Assembly: GCF_002863305.2 (NCBI RefSeq)
Contig: NZ_CP136962.1
Coordinates: 310,001-374,000 of the forward strand
From: Neisseria perflava
GTDB lineage: Bacteria; Pseudomonadota; Gammaproteobacteria; Burkholderiales; Neisseriaceae
Length of the DNA: 64,000 nt
Direction: 5' to 3'
Notes under the pieces: model-generated
Told to the model about the DNA's origin: nothing
Database searches by the model: none
The model's input: only the letters and a program-made list of their open reading frames with translations
Program-made: the position numbers and the translations under genes
Shown here: positions 9,346 to 19,501 of the stretch, piece by piece
How the letters are laid out: each line of letters begins with the position of its first letter
Numbering within the stretch: position 1 is the first letter of the stretch

Positions 9346-10308
9346 ATGAACATTTATCTTTTTTCATTTGCTTTGTTTCATGTTTTTATTTTAATGCTTT
9401 TAATTTTGATTGTTATTGTAATCCTACCTAAATTTGCTCGTATTCGTAAAAAGTCTAGAATTTTTCTGGCTATACTCTTAATAGGTGGTGTACTGTTTTT
9501 TGTTCCTATTTTCTTCCTTGATACTTATAGCGCATCACTATCCGGGCCAAACGGAAGAACTGTGTGGGAGGATGGTTATCAAGAATTAAAGAATGTAGCT
9601 GTACAAGAAATTAAAAATAAAGAAAGTGTTAACGTATCAATTACCCCTATTAATTATTATGCGGATCGTTATATTAATTATAAATTATATAATATAAGTG
9701 ATAAACCTTCTTCTAATATTTCAGCTTATGAGCCGTTAGAATTAAAAGGCTATTTTGCAGTTGATGCTGGGCATAATATTAAACCTTTGCAGATAGAAGG
9801 AAAAAAATGTTGTATACAAGTCTTTAAAGATAACAGTAAAAAAAATCATTTTTTATTAAAATGGGAAGAAAAAAAGGTTTCAGAAAATATCCCTAGTCAA
9901 TATTATAGTCAAGAATTTATTCTATCTGATAATCTTCAGTATGATGATATATATATGGTTTTTTTAGAAGGTCATAGAACAGAATTAAGGATAAGAAGGA
10001 ATAAGGAAGATCATTCATTGTCATATGATAATCCCCTAATGGTATGCTTGAGTCGACATAATAAGGCATTTTGTTATAAGAATTTACCACATTATGTTAA
10101 TAATGATGACAATATTGCAAAACAAAATAGAATAAGATGCCGAGTATTGCAAAATATGAAAGAAAAAAACAATAAATATTATGATTTATGGACTTATCAA
10201 GACTGTTTAAACTGGCAGAAAGAATGTCTTAGTCAAAATTGGAAATGGAATGTAAGTAACAAAAAAATGTGTGAAATTAATTGGCGCTCGCCAGAGTATG
10301 GAGAATGA
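9346..10308 (+). CDS. Two-TM protein coupled to the second Tle1, unknown function
   Basis: Not recognised. 320 residues: two hydrophobic segments at about 5-30 and 39-61 separated by the basic stretch RIRKKSR, then a large soluble part, then a cysteine-containing tail (YQDCLNWQKECLSQNWKW, then CEINW). With this topology both the N-terminus and the large domain would be on the same side of the membrane. It overlaps the start of the downstream DUF2235 gene by 11 bp, so translation is probably coupled. A cognate immunity or accessory protein for that lipase is the most economical reading, but this is inference. Confidence 0.6.
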   Translation: MNIYLFSFALFHVFILMLLILIVIVILPKFARIRKKSRIFLAILLIGGVLFFVPIFFLDTYSASLSGPNGRTVWEDGYQELKNVAVQEIKNKESVNVSITPINYYADRYINYKLYNISDKPSSNISAYEPLELKGYFAVDAGHNIKPLQIEGKKCCIQVFKDNSKKNHFLLKWEEKKVSENIPSQYYSQEFILSDNLQYDDIYMVFLEGHRTELRIRRNKEDHSLSYDNPLMVCLSRHNKAFCYKNLPHYVNNDDNIAKQNRIRCRVLQNMKEKNNKYYDLWTYQDCLNWQKECLSQNWKWNVSNKKMCEINWRSPEYGE

Positions 10309-12193
10309 AATTGCAATTTTCAAATTTGCAGATAATTGTTCTAAGGACCCATTTGATTTGTCTAAAGAACAAATCAATATTATTAAATCTCGTAAAAAAC
10401 TACAGCCGGGAGGTAAAGATAACAAAGGTCGAGCTTGCCCAACTTGTGCGAAGTATGCTCATATTGGGATTTTTTTTGATGGGACCAATAACAATAAATA
10501 CTTTGATATAGCGAGTCAAAGTCATAATAATGTAGCAAGGTTATATGACATATTTCCTGGACAGGGTATTTTAACTCCAGAACAGATTAGGCAAACAGCA
10601 ACGGTTTATTATGACAGTGAATGGGAAAATAGAGCTATTCCTGTATCACAAATGAAATTTGCTATTGATAAAGATCCAGAATATTTTCCTGAGGCTCTTG
10701 CATATCAAAGTATGTATCGAAAAATTTATATACCTGGGGTTGGTACGCCTTTTAGGCAAGTTGGAGATAATAATGCTGATAAAAATAGTAATCAAATGGG
10801 GGAGGCTTTAGCAAACCTTGGCGATGCACGTATTATCTGGGCAATGTTACAAGTGTTAAATCTTTTGATGGTAATGAGTGGTAATTCAGAAATCCCTGCA
10901 AATACACTGAATCTTATGGCGCGAAGAGTAGATGGAAGTAAAACAAAATTTCTCCAAGAGCTGTACCCTTACACTGATAGATTACAAAATAATAAGCAAC
11001 CCAGAATTGAAGCAGTTAATCTTTATGTATTTGGTTTCTCTCGAGGGGCAACGGCTGCACGTTCATTTTGTACACGTATGAATACTTATTTGGCAGGACT
11101 AAGTATCAAATTTCGAATAAATATCAAATTTCTTGGTTTATTTGATACTGTTGCTTCGGTAGGAAGCGCGCGTTCATCTCGTTTACTGACTATATCTGGC
11201 GGAGAAGACGGTCATCATTCTTGGGCTGCAATGAATTTGATGTTTCCTTCGGGAATAGATAAAACAGTACATTTGGTTGCAGCCCATGAAGCGCGCGGAT
11301 CGTTTCCAATTACGTCGATAGCAGGAATGAAAGGTGAAGAAATCGTTTTTCCTGGAGTGCATTCGGATGTGGGTGGTGGTTATGCTAAAACAGAACAGGG
11401 GAAATCTGTAAATGTAGATCCTGATACAGGCAAATTATCACAAATTCCCTTATCTGTTATGTATCGGAAAGCTATCATAGCAGGTGTCCCATTTTTGCTT
11501 CCTTCGGAATGTAAAAGTCAAGCAATTAAAAACATAATGAAAGTTGATCCTATTTTAATTAGGGATTTTAACAATTACCGTGAGAATACCGATATAAGTG
11601 GAAAAAACTTGAGAGATATGATCCGCAAACAGTATGCATTCTATATCCGCTGGCGGAAAATGCGGTATGGGATGCTAGAAAAAGTCATGAGTGCAAATTT
11701 GTCCAAAGTTGAAACCAAAAGGATGAAGAAAAGGGATATTGATGACTTGAGGGATGCAGAAAAAAGGTTGGAGCTGGAATTGCGATTTTTAAACGGCCTC
11801 CGAGATCATACGCTAGGATATTTCGCAAAGGAAAAATTGAGCGGTGAAAATGCATTATTAGGAGGAACCATCCAGATGAAGGAAAAGATCGAGCAGTGGG
11901 AAAAAGAAGGTATCAAAGAAATTTGGAACGACAAAGCACCTCCGCAGGCGGCCATCAAAATGTTTGAGCAGTATGTACATGATTCTATCGGTTGGTTTAG
12001 AGTGGAGCCTGCCACATCGTGGGGGTATCTGAGATGGCGGACGGTACTGCCATTGTCGCATATTGAAAGAGCCGAAGCAGAAGCAATGAAACAGGCACAA
12101 AAAGAGAAAGACCAACGAATAAAAAATATGCAGAATAATTTTCCGAATAATGTGAATGTAAACGATATTATTCGTCAAGCAACTTTCAACTAA
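10298..12193 (+). CDS. Tle1-family (DUF2235) T6SS phospholipase effector 2
   Basis: Second predicted T6SS phospholipase (631 residues from ATG 10298). Motifs: HIGIFFDGTNNNKYFD (about 50-65), nucleophile elbow GFSRG (246-250, Ser248), GVHSDVGGGY with the candidate catalytic Asp, and YVHDSIGWF near 565 with the candidate His. The C-terminal third is rich in charged helices (about 450-545). It shares architecture with the lipase at 5975 but is clearly diverged. A GTG at 10271 is in frame, but the ATG just before the upstream stop gives a normal overlap arrangement. Confidence 0.85.
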   Translation: MENEIAIFKFADNCSKDPFDLSKEQINIIKSRKKLQPGGKDNKGRACPTCAKYAHIGIFFDGTNNNKYFDIASQSHNNVARLYDIFPGQGILTPEQIRQTATVYYDSEWENRAIPVSQMKFAIDKDPEYFPEALAYQSMYRKIYIPGVGTPFRQVGDNNADKNSNQMGEALANLGDARIIWAMLQVLNLLMVMSGNSEIPANTLNLMARRVDGSKTKFLQELYPYTDRLQNNKQPRIEAVNLYVFGFSRGATAARSFCTRMNTYLAGLSIKFRINIKFLGLFDTVASVGSARSSRLLTISGGEDGHHSWAAMNLMFPSGIDKTVHLVAAHEARGSFPITSIAGMKGEEIVFPGVHSDVGGGYAKTEQGKSVNVDPDTGKLSQIPLSVMYRKAIIAGVPFLLPSECKSQAIKNIMKVDPILIRDFNNYRENTDISGKNLRDMIRKQYAFYIRWRKMRYGMLEKVMSANLSKVETKRMKKRDIDDLRDAEKRLELELRFLNGLRDHTLGYFAKEKLSGENALLGGTIQMKEKIEQWEKEGIKEIWNDKAPPQAAIKMFEQYVHDSIGWFRVEPATSWGYLRWRTVLPLSHIERAEAEAMKQAQKEKDQRIKNMQNNFPNNVNVNDIIRQATFN

Positions 12194-12225
12194 ATCAATG
12201 TAGAATTAAAAAGATAAGAGTAGTA

Positions 12226-12489
12226 GAGGTCGAAACCTTTTTAAATACTCTCTTCAATTAACAGCAGAACCACAAACATAGGTTTCGGCTGTTTCCGTTA
12301 CACATTTCCCTCTTTTATTTTCTTTAGATACCTGATAATCGGGTATCTAAACTACCTTCCAGACGACAACAGAGGGAAACGGTCGATGTATTTGGCAATC
12401 ATGGCTTGGGCGGTTTGCTGAAAGAAGGTGGTCATGGAAAATCCCCTAAATGTCTTGGGGGGAATTTAGGGAAATTTTACAAAGGTCTA
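12226..12489 (-). mobile_element. Internally deleted IS5-family remnant (MITE-like)
   Basis: In reverse orientation this carries the left end of the 7940 element, including the first codons of its transposase (MTTFFQQTAQAMIAKYID at about 12435-12380). These are joined directly to the right end (GGTATCTAA and the AGGTTTCGGCT stem). The outer end AAATTTTACAAAGGTCT is a degraded inverted repeat. About 900 bp of transposase is missing, so it could only move in trans. It bounds the T6SS island on the right. Confidence 0.75.
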
Positions 12490-12607
12490 GGTCTTTTTAT
12501 AATTTTGATGCTATCTAGAAAATATTTTTGGTGGCATTCAATGTTATGATGATGCATTATTGAATATGTCAGCGGCTATAAGACCGTCTGAAATATAAGG
12601 ACAACTG

Positions 12608-13540
12608 ATGATAAACATTGAAAATCTGTATTTTCATTACGATGAACAGCAAGTGCTGCATGATATCTCGGTACAGCTTCCTCAAGGCAGTATTACAGGG
12701 CTAATTGGGCCGAATGGCGCGGGCAAATCGACGCTGATGCGATGTATGGCTGGTTTGGAGAATCCAAGTAGTGGGAAGGTTCTTTTAGATGGGCAACCTG
12801 TTTTAGAAAATCCTCGAGAGAGTTATGCCAAATTAGGCTATTTGCCTGATATTTTTGGATTGCCGCAGGATCTTACTGTTTTGGAATGTTTGACTTATGC
12901 TGCCAGTTCGCGCGGGGTTCCAGAGAAAAATTTGCCTGAAATTTTGAGTGAAACTGTCCAACTTTTGGGTTTGGAGGATAAGCTTGGTAGTTTTATCAGT
13001 GAGCTTTCGCGAGGTCAAAAGCAACGCGTAGGTATTGGGCAGGTCATTATTCACAAGCCGAAATTTTTATTGTTGGATGAACCTGCTAGCGGCCTGGATC
13101 CTGAAGCACGGCATGAGTTGTCGTTATTGCTGCTTAAATTGCAGAAGGAAGGTATGACGATATTGGTATCCAGCCACATTTTGTCTGAATTGGACGAATA
13201 TTGCAGTCATATGCTTGTTATTAAGCAAGGCAGAATTCAGGCGTTCCAGGCGTTGCAGGATGAAAATACTGATCGTCAAACTGTGCGCCTGTGTTTTGCA
13301 ACTGAGGAAATCAGTGGTGCGGCAGGTGTATTGCAAGGATTGGATTACGTTTATGATGTAAAAGTAGATGATTCTGCATTGTTGGTATTAATTGATTCAG
13401 GCGATGAGGCACGTGTACGGCTTATCCGTGATGTTGTGTTGAGGGATTTGGCGTTGAGTGGGGCTGATATTGTGAAAACTACTTTGCTGCAAAGTTATCA
13501 AAACAGTTTGCAGGTCAAAAAACAGGGAGAGGCTGCATGA
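12608..13540 (+). CDS. ABC transporter ATP-binding protein
   Basis: Nucleotide-binding subunit of an ABC-2 type exporter (310 residues). Walker A GPNGAGKST at 34-42, signature LSRGQKQRVG at about 134-143, Walker B KFLLLDEPASGLD at about 154-166, and the H-loop in VSSHILSE. The C-terminal extension of about 80 residues is typical of drug, bacteriocin or gliding-type exporters. It overlaps the permease gene by 4 bp (ATGA). Substrate is unknown. Confidence 0.9.
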   Translation: MINIENLYFHYDEQQVLHDISVQLPQGSITGLIGPNGAGKSTLMRCMAGLENPSSGKVLLDGQPVLENPRESYAKLGYLPDIFGLPQDLTVLECLTYAASSRGVPEKNLPEILSETVQLLGLEDKLGSFISELSRGQKQRVGIGQVIIHKPKFLLLDEPASGLDPEARHELSLLLLKLQKEGMTILVSSHILSELDEYCSHMLVIKQGRIQAFQALQDENTDRQTVRLCFATEEISGAAGVLQGLDYVYDVKVDDSALLVLIDSGDEARVRLIRDVVLRDLALSGADIVKTTLLQSYQNSLQVKKQGEAA

Positions 13541-14667
13541 ATCGTATCAAACCGCCAAAAATCATGGTAAACGCAGAGTTCCAACGATTGCTATGGTTGA
13601 ATTTAAACTGGGGTATGGCTGCCGGTATATTTATTTTGTATGGACTGTTTGCTATAACCAAACGAGAAGGTACTGAATGGTCAGAGTATTTAATCATAAC
13701 GAGTGGGTTTGGTTTGGCTCTGTCAGCTTTGGCCGGTTATATTTTGATAGAAAGGAGTTTTAAACAAGATATATCTTCCAATGCATTTGACCAGTTACGA
13801 ATGTCTTCTTTATCGGCATGGCAAATGGCTTATTCACGAGTTTTGGCTGCGCCCATTTTGGCATGGGTGGGGTTTGCGATAGGATGGTTGGTATTGGGTT
13901 TGGGAGTACTACTCGATAGTGGAGAAACTCCTCAATTACTGTATTCCTTTGCAACTATCCCATTTACTGCATGGACGGTTGCCTGTTTGATCGTTGTCAA
14001 CGCGTTACAGTTTGGGCGCGGTCCACGGCAATATACAGGCTCAATACTGCAGCTAATCCTACTGTATATCGTATGCATGGTTTTCTTCTCTGATTTTTCA
14101 AGCGAAGCATCAGAGGCATTTTACTCTGAGGGAAATCGTAGCGAATTTCACAGTGCCCTTATGAATTATGATATTACAAACATGCCTTTGGAACTTTTAA
14201 TTTCAGCAGGCATGGGTGCAGTTTTCTCAGCGATAGCAGTATATGCCGCTATGGCATGGAAACTTTACTTGCAATCTCCAAGGCGCGTGTTCCTGATTTT
14301 GACAGTTTTATCGCCTATTTTATATTGGTGGGCTTTAGCAGATAAAAATGTATTTTGGTGGATGGCATCCGTCAATTATTCAGGTTTGGCTTTAGTTTCT
14401 TTGGTTGTACAGGATTTTCGGTTTCAATCGTTAAGTAAGAAAGCTCGATGGTATGACATCCCTGCCTGGTGGGTATTGTTGCCCCTGGCGATCATATCCT
14501 CGTTTATGTTGGCTGGTGGTGTACTGTTGATACCGTTTATACAAATCGGTTGTTTGGTTTGTATACTATTAATTTGCTGCAATATGAGAGCAACTCGCTT
14601 TAATAGTATTACACTGGGGTTATCTGTGTTTTTGTTGGCCCGTTCGCTGTGGGCACTTGCATTTTAG
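13537..14667 (+). CDS. ABC transporter permease
   Basis: 376-residue integral membrane protein with about ten hydrophobic segments, paired with the ATPase at 12608 through a 4-bp overlap. It presumably forms the export channel in the inner membrane. No substrate-specific motif is recognised. Confidence 0.8.
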   Translation: MNRIKPPKIMVNAEFQRLLWLNLNWGMAAGIFILYGLFAITKREGTEWSEYLIITSGFGLALSALAGYILIERSFKQDISSNAFDQLRMSSLSAWQMAYSRVLAAPILAWVGFAIGWLVLGLGVLLDSGETPQLLYSFATIPFTAWTVACLIVVNALQFGRGPRQYTGSILQLILLYIVCMVFFSDFSSEASEAFYSEGNRSEFHSALMNYDITNMPLELLISAGMGAVFSAIAVYAAMAWKLYLQSPRRVFLILTVLSPILYWWALADKNVFWWMASVNYSGLALVSLVVQDFRFQSLSKKARWYDIPAWWVLLPLAIISSFMLAGGVLLIPFIQIGCLVCILLICCNMRATRFNSITLGLSVFLLARSLWALAF

Positions 14668-14681
14668 AAATACTGACAAGA

Positions 14682-14731
14682 GCTTTGCAAAATTCTCTAA
14701 GTATCTTGGTAGAAGTTTAGGGGATTGTAGA
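14682..14731. repeat. Degraded ends of an IS5-family element (about 50 bp)
   Basis: AGCTTTGCAAAATTCTCTAA followed by AGTTTAGGGGATT closely follows the left end of the IS at 7940 (ACCTTTGCAAAATCCCCTAA ... CATTTAGGGGATT). It finishes with GTAGAAAGATCTT, similar to the opposite inverted repeat. It appears to be two IS tips with almost nothing between them. Confidence 0.45.
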
Positions 14732-14739
14732 AAGATCTT

Positions 14740-14778
14740 AGGCCGTCTGAAAACCTGATTCAGGTTTTCAGACGGCCT
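14740..14778. terminator. Bidirectional DUS-pair terminator
   Basis: Inverted AG-DUS pair extended by AAACCTG/CAGGTTT into a stem of about 18 bp, followed by T residues. It lies between the convergent ABC permease (+) and pgmB (-). Confidence 0.88.
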
Positions 14779-14796
14779 TTTTACTTCCTTAGAATT

Positions 14797-15462
14797 TTAT
14801 CTGCCCGACTGTTCCCACACGTTTTGCAAGTAGGCGTAGGTCAGCTCGGCGGTATCGGACACCAGCGCGATGTCGCTGCCCAAGTCTTCGGCTTTGCCCA
14901 CGCCGATGGGTAAGGCGTCGGCGGCTTTGATGGCGGCGACGCCGGCTGCGGCGTCTTCAATGCCGATGCAGCGGCGGATGTCCGCGCCCACGCCCTCGGC
15001 GGCGGCGAGGAAGATGTCGGGGGCGGGTTTGGAATGCGCGACGGCGGCAGGGTCGGCAATGGCGTCGAAGAAGTGGGTCAGCCCCATGCGTTCGAGCAGG
15101 AACGGGCCGTTTTTACTGGCGGACGCGAGGGCGATTTTTTTGCCGTTTGCTTTCAATGTTTCCAGCAGGGGCAAAATGCCGGGGTATACGTCTTCGGGTT
15201 TGACTGCCTGAATCATCTCGACGTAGTTGTCGTTTTTACGGCGGGTCAGTTCGGCAAACTCGACTTCGCTGACGGTTTTGCCGCCGTGCGCGAGGATGCG
15301 TTTGAGCGAATCGTCGCGCGATACGCCTTTGAGCTGCTCGTTAAACTTGCGGTCGATGCTGATGCCCAGTTCTTCGGCAAGCTTTTTCCATGCGCGGTAG
15401 TGGTATTCGGCGGTGTCGGTAATGACGCCGTCGAGGTCAAATAGGACTGCGGTAAAAGTCAT
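14797..15462 (-). CDS. pgmB: Beta-phosphoglucomutase
   Basis: HAD-superfamily enzyme converting beta-glucose-1-phosphate, the product of maltose phosphorylase, into glucose-6-phosphate. 221 residues. Motif [11 protein letters not shown] carries Asp9 (nucleophile) and Asp11. ALASASKNG and [15 protein letters not shown] are the later HAD motifs. AAGG(A)GG precedes the ATG, and the start lies 12 bp after the maltose phosphorylase stop, so the two are co-transcribed. Confidence 0.93.
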   Translation of the reverse strand: MTFTAVLFDLDGVITDTAEYHYRAWKKLAEELGISIDRKFNEQLKGVSRDDSLKRILAHGGKTVSEVEFAELTRRKNDNYVEMIQAVKPEDVYPGILPLLETLKANGKKIALASASKNGPFLLERMGLTHFFDAIADPAAVAHSKPAPDIFLAAAEGVGADIRRCIGIEDAAAGVAAIKAADALPIGVGKAEDLGSDIALVSDTAELTYAYLQNVWEQSGR

Positions 15463-15474
15463 TTTGTGCCCTCC

Positions 15475-17733
15475 TTATTTTTCCAACGCGACAGTGTGGC
15501 TGCCGTTGAGCGTGATGTCTTTACCGTACACCTGCAAATCTAGCGGCTCGCCTTTGAGCAGGGTGAAGACGACGTTTTCTTTGCCGACGGCGACTTTAAT
15601 CAGACGGCCTCGGTAGTTGATATGGAAGGCGTAGCCGGTCCATGCGCTCGGCAGGAACGGTGCAAAGCTGAGTTTGCCGCCCCAGGTTTTCATTTGGGCG
15701 AAACCTTGGACGATGGCGAGCCACGATCCGGTCATAGAAGTAATGTGCAGGCCGTCTTCGGTGTCGTTGTTGTAGTTGTCCAAGTCCAGTCGGGCGGTGC
15801 GCTGGTACATTTCCACGGCTTTTTCTTCTTTGCCCAGTTCGGCGGCGAGGATGGCGTGGATACAAGGCGACAGCGAGCTTTCGTGCACGGTCATCGGTTC
15901 GTAGAAGTCGAAGTTGCGGCGTTTTTCGTCGATATTGAAACGGTCGCCGAAGAAGTAGATGCCTTGCAATACGTCCGCCTGTTTGATGAAGGGCGAACGC
16001 AGGATTTTGTCCCACGACCATTTCTGGTTGAGCGGCAAATCGTCAGGCGAAAGCGCGGACACGGGGCGGATGTCTTTGTCGAGGAAGCCGTCGTGCTGCA
16101 CGAATACGCCGAGTTCTTCGTCATGCGGACGGTACATATTCGCGCTGATGTCTGCCCATTTTTCCAACTCGGCGGCACTCACGTTCAAATCCGGACGCGG
16201 GTATTTCGCTAGGGCTTCGCGGGTGTAGTCCAATACCCATGCAGCGAGGGTGTTGGTGTACCAGTTGTTGTTGATGTTGTTTTCGTATTCGTTCGGGCCG
16301 GTTACGCCGTGAATCATGTATTTGCCGTTGCGTTTGGAGAAGTGGACGCGGTCCGCCCAGAAGCGGGATACTTCGACCAAGACTTCCAAGCCTTCTTTGG
16401 CAAGATAGCTTTCGTCGCCGGTGTAGTTGGTGTAGTTGTAGATGGCGTAAGGAATCGCGCCGTTGCGGTGGATTTCCTCGAAGGTGATTTCCCATTCGTT
16501 GTGGCACTCAATGCCCGTAAACGTCACCATCGGATAGAGTGCGCCCGCCAAGCCTTGTTCGCGCGCGTTATGTTGCGCCTGCGGCAGTTGGTTGCGGCGG
16601 TATTGCAGTAGGTTGCGGGTAACTTCGGGTTCTGCCAGTGCGAGGTAGAGCGGCACGGCGTAGGCTTCGGTATCCCAATAGGTTGCGCCGCCGTATTTTT
16701 CGCCGGTAAAGCCTTTGGGGCCGATGTTCAGTCGCGCGTCTTCGCCGTAGTAGGTGGAGAACAGTTGGAACAGGTTGAAGCGGATGCCCTGCTGTGCTTC
16801 GTCGCTGCCTTCGATGACCACGTCGGCGATTTCCCAACGGTGCAGCCAGCCTGCTTTGTGCGCGTCCAGCAAGTTTTCAAACGCAACGCCTGCGATTTTT
16901 TCCGATAAGGCGCGACCGGCGGCTTTCACTGCTTCCAAGCCCTGATAATCGCGGCTGGTGGTAATAATCACGCGTTTTTCAAAGGTTTCGGGCGTGCCGC
17001 CGACTTCGGCTTCAAAAGAATTGGAGACCTGCCAGTCGGTTTGGCTGCCGTCGAGGGCTTTGAAGCCGCCGGCGAAGGTTTGCTCGGCGTTGACGATGAA
17101 TTGTTCCACGCCGAAAGGATTGGCGACGGTTTGGGTGGCAATGTATGAGCGGTCGTCTGAAACGCCTTTGTCCAATACCTGCCAGAATTTTTCTTCGTAG
17201 TTGGAGTCTTCGTTTTTCACGTCGGCGTCGATGATGGAATCGATGCGGACTTGGTGGGTTTTGCCGTCAACGGATACGGCTTCCCAGCGGATAACCGCCA
17301 GCTCTTTTTGCGCGACGGACAGGAATTTGCACACATCGAAACGCACGCCGAACACGGTGAACGAGCGGCGCAACACGCCGTGCTGCATATCGAGTTCGAC
17401 GGAGAAGCCGGTAACGTCGTTTTTCGCCAAGTCCACTTCCTGCCCGTCAATAAAGATTTTGACTTTGCTGAAATTGAGCGCATTGATGGCTTTGCCGAAA
17501 TATTTGGGATAGCCGTTTTTCCACCAGCCGACACGGGTTTTGTCGGGGAACCACACGCCGGCGATGTAGGTGCCCAAGTGGCTGTCGGCGGAGTAGGTTT
17601 CCTCAAAGCTGCCGCGCATACCCATATAGCCGTTGCCCAAGCTGGTCAGGCTCTCTTGCAGCCGTTTGTGTTCTTTTTCCAGTTTTGCCGAACGCAGCGT
17701 CCAAGGGCTGATTTCCATGATTCTTGTGTACAT
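15475..17733 (-). CDS. mapA: Maltose phosphorylase (GH65)
   Basis: Phosphorolysis of maltose to glucose and beta-glucose-1-phosphate. 752 residues, the usual GH65 length. Visible features: N-terminal beta-sandwich with [14 protein letters not shown] (about 31-44), the catalytic (alpha/alpha)6 barrel with [10 protein letters not shown], and GVTGPNEYE, whose Glu at about 482 is the presumed general acid. The ATG at 17733 has AGGAGC 8 nt upstream. It is part of a permease-mapA-pgmB operon, also known from N. meningitidis. Confidence 0.94.
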   Translation of the reverse strand: MYTRIMEISPWTLRSAKLEKEHKRLQESLTSLGNGYMGMRGSFEETYSADSHLGTYIAGVWFPDKTRVGWWKNGYPKYFGKAINALNFSKVKIFIDGQEVDLAKNDVTGFSVELDMQHGVLRRSFTVFGVRFDVCKFLSVAQKELAVIRWEAVSVDGKTHQVRIDSIIDADVKNEDSNYEEKFWQVLDKGVSDDRSYIATQTVANPFGVEQFIVNAEQTFAGGFKALDGSQTDWQVSNSFEAEVGGTPETFEKRVIITTSRDYQGLEAVKAAGRALSEKIAGVAFENLLDAHKAGWLHRWEIADVVIEGSDEAQQGIRFNLFQLFSTYYGEDARLNIGPKGFTGEKYGGATYWDTEAYAVPLYLALAEPEVTRNLLQYRRNQLPQAQHNAREQGLAGALYPMVTFTGIECHNEWEITFEEIHRNGAIPYAIYNYTNYTGDESYLAKEGLEVLVEVSRFWADRVHFSKRNGKYMIHGVTGPNEYENNINNNWYTNTLAAWVLDYTREALAKYPRPDLNVSAAELEKWADISANMYRPHDEELGVFVQHDGFLDKDIRPVSALSPDDLPLNQKWSWDKILRSPFIKQADVLQGIYFFGDRFNIDEKRRNFDFYEPMTVHESSLSPCIHAILAAELGKEEKAVEMYQRTARLDLDNYNNDTEDGLHITSMTGSWLAIVQGFAQMKTWGGKLSFAPFLPSAWTGYAFHINYRGRLIKVAVGKENVVFTLLKGEPLDLQVYGKDITLNGSHTVALEK

Positions 17734-17807
17734 TTATGAAGCTCCTGTTATTAAAATTGTAAGTTCGGCAAAGGTTTCAGATGGCCTTTGCCGATGGTAT
17801 TGATGGA

Positions 17808-19160
17808 TTATTCGCCGTGGGTCTCTTTAATCAGACATACTGAGAAGGCTCCAAGCAGCAAGACTGCGCCTGCAACCAAGAACATGGTTGCCTGATGGCT
17901 GCCCAGCATAGGGAAGAGGATAAAGCTCAGCAGAGAGGCGACGATCTGAGGCATACAGATAGAGCCGTTAAACAGACCCAAATAAGTACCCATGTGTTTG
18001 CCTGAGAGGGCATTGGTTACAATCGTCAAAGGATAGGTAATGATGCCTGCCCACGCGATGCCGATTAAGGTATAAGACAACACCAAGGCGTATTGATTGC
18101 TGATGAAGAAAACGGAGAAGAAACCGAGCGCACCCAAAGCCAAGCAACCGAAATAACCGACTTTATGGTATTGATTCGGTACTTTTGCCAGAATAAACGA
18201 GCAGATAACGGCAGCAATGGATTGTACCGCCGCCAAAACGCCGTACCAGTTGCCTGCTTCTTGGTAGCCTACGGAAGAGGCATCGGTTGTCTGCCAAACG
18301 TTTTCTGCAATCGCGCCTGCCGAGTAAGTCCACATATATTGGAAGGCGAACCAGCAGAAGAATTGCACCAAAGTGACCGTCCAAAACGCTTTAGGTGCGG
18401 TTTTTAAGAGTTCAAACCAGTTGGCTTTTTCCTGATTCGCAGCGACGTCGATGCCGTGGTAGCGGGCGTAGGTTTCCGGATCATATTCTTTGACTTTGAA
18501 GATGGTGAACGCACTGGTAATAATCAGTAAGGCTGCACCCACATAGAATGCTACGACTACGGTTTGCGGAATAACGCCTTTTTCTGCCGTGTTTTCCAAA
18601 CCGATATAGGCAAAGACGAATGGCAAGATGGCGGCGACGACAGCACCTGTATTGGCTAAGAAACTTTGAATGCCGTAGGCGTAGCTTTTCTGCTCCTCGT
18701 TGACCATGTCGCCGACCATCATTTTAAACGGCTGCATTGCCATATTGGAGGATACGTCCAACAGCGCAATCATCAGTGCGCCAAATGACAAAGCCGCCAA
18801 GGAAGCGTAGCCAAAACCGAAGCTGCCCGAGTTCGGCATCAGAATCATGACGATAACCGCAATCAGCGTACCGTAAAGTAGATAGGGCAGACGACGACCG
18901 CCCAAGCGCGGCATCCAAGTGCGGTCTGAGTAGTAGCCCACAATCGGCTGAACCAACATACCGGCCAATGGGGGCAGAATGAAAAACCAGCCCAAACTGT
19001 GCGGGTCAGCGCCTAAAGTTTGAAAAATTCGGCTCATTTGTGAGCTTTGCAGGGTAAAGGCCGTCTGAACGCCGAGATAGCCGAAGCTCAGCATCCAAAT
19101 CGTACTTTTTGCCAGTGACGGCAAACCTTGTTTTGCTGTTTTTTGCGTATGTTCTGACAT
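17808..19160 (-). CDS. MFS sugar permease, probably for maltose
   Basis: Twelve-helix major facilitator (450 residues from ATG 19160, MSEHTQKTAKQG), similar to GPH/SLC45-like disaccharide transporters. AGMLVQPIVGYYSDRTWMPRLGGRRLPYLLYG (about 58-90) contains the cytoplasmic loop 2-3 motif. A longer frame to 19259 has no conserved sequence and is rejected. Located 74 bp upstream of mapA on the same strand, so it most likely imports the maltose that mapA cleaves. Substrate is inferred from context. Confidence 0.85.
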   Translation of the reverse strand: MSEHTQKTAKQGLPSLAKSTIWMLSFGYLGVQTAFTLQSSQMSRIFQTLGADPHSLGWFFILPPLAGMLVQPIVGYYSDRTWMPRLGGRRLPYLLYGTLIAVIVMILMPNSGSFGFGYASLAALSFGALMIALLDVSSNMAMQPFKMMVGDMVNEEQKSYAYGIQSFLANTGAVVAAILPFVFAYIGLENTAEKGVIPQTVVVAFYVGAALLIITSAFTIFKVKEYDPETYARYHGIDVAANQEKANWFELLKTAPKAFWTVTLVQFFCWFAFQYMWTYSAGAIAENVWQTTDASSVGYQEAGNWYGVLAAVQSIAAVICSFILAKVPNQYHKVGYFGCLALGALGFFSVFFISNQYALVLSYTLIGIAWAGIITYPLTIVTNALSGKHMGTYLGLFNGSICMPQIVASLLSFILFPMLGSHQATMFLVAGAVLLLGAFSVCLIKETHGE

Positions 19161-19501
19161 GAGGTAAATCCTTATTTTAAAAGTATTTGTATTGGGAAAT
19201 CTGAAATTGTTTTTAGCGCGGTGTTTCTTTGTCGTTATTATTTGTTTATGTACTTTCAAGGATATAGGCGCATTTTATGGAGCGTATCGAATATTGGCAA
19301 CGTTTGTTCAAAGATAAACTGGCTTAAATCAAATTTTTTACGGTTTCGTGTTGAAAATTTTGGAGAATGAAAGCATTGGTTCGGCTTTGCTGCATATTGT
19401 GATGCTGATTTCTATTTTCAGACGGCATTTGAACAAGCAAGTATTTGAGCAATCGGTTAAAATGGGCCGTCTGAAATTTGTTTGACGGAAACGAGAAAAC
19501 T
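19161..19501. promoter_or_regulatory. Divergent intergenic region, maltose operon / ettA
   Basis: About 340 bp between divergent genes with DUS copies near 19421-19432 and 19469-19480. It must contain both promoters, but none could be assigned with confidence. A 16-codon frame at 19277-19327 is present (see rejected items). Confidence 0.4.

Noticed and set aside
15622..16212. Long + strand open frames across mapA and ppsA (for example 15622-16212 and 38512-39996)
   Set aside because: They mirror the codon structure of strongly coding minus-strand genes and have no recognisable domains or ribosome-binding sites.
19277..19327. 16-codon frame MERIEYWQRLFKDKLA upstream of ettA
   Set aside because: No Shine-Dalgarno is seen and such short frames occur by chance; could be a fossil or leader peptide but not supportable.
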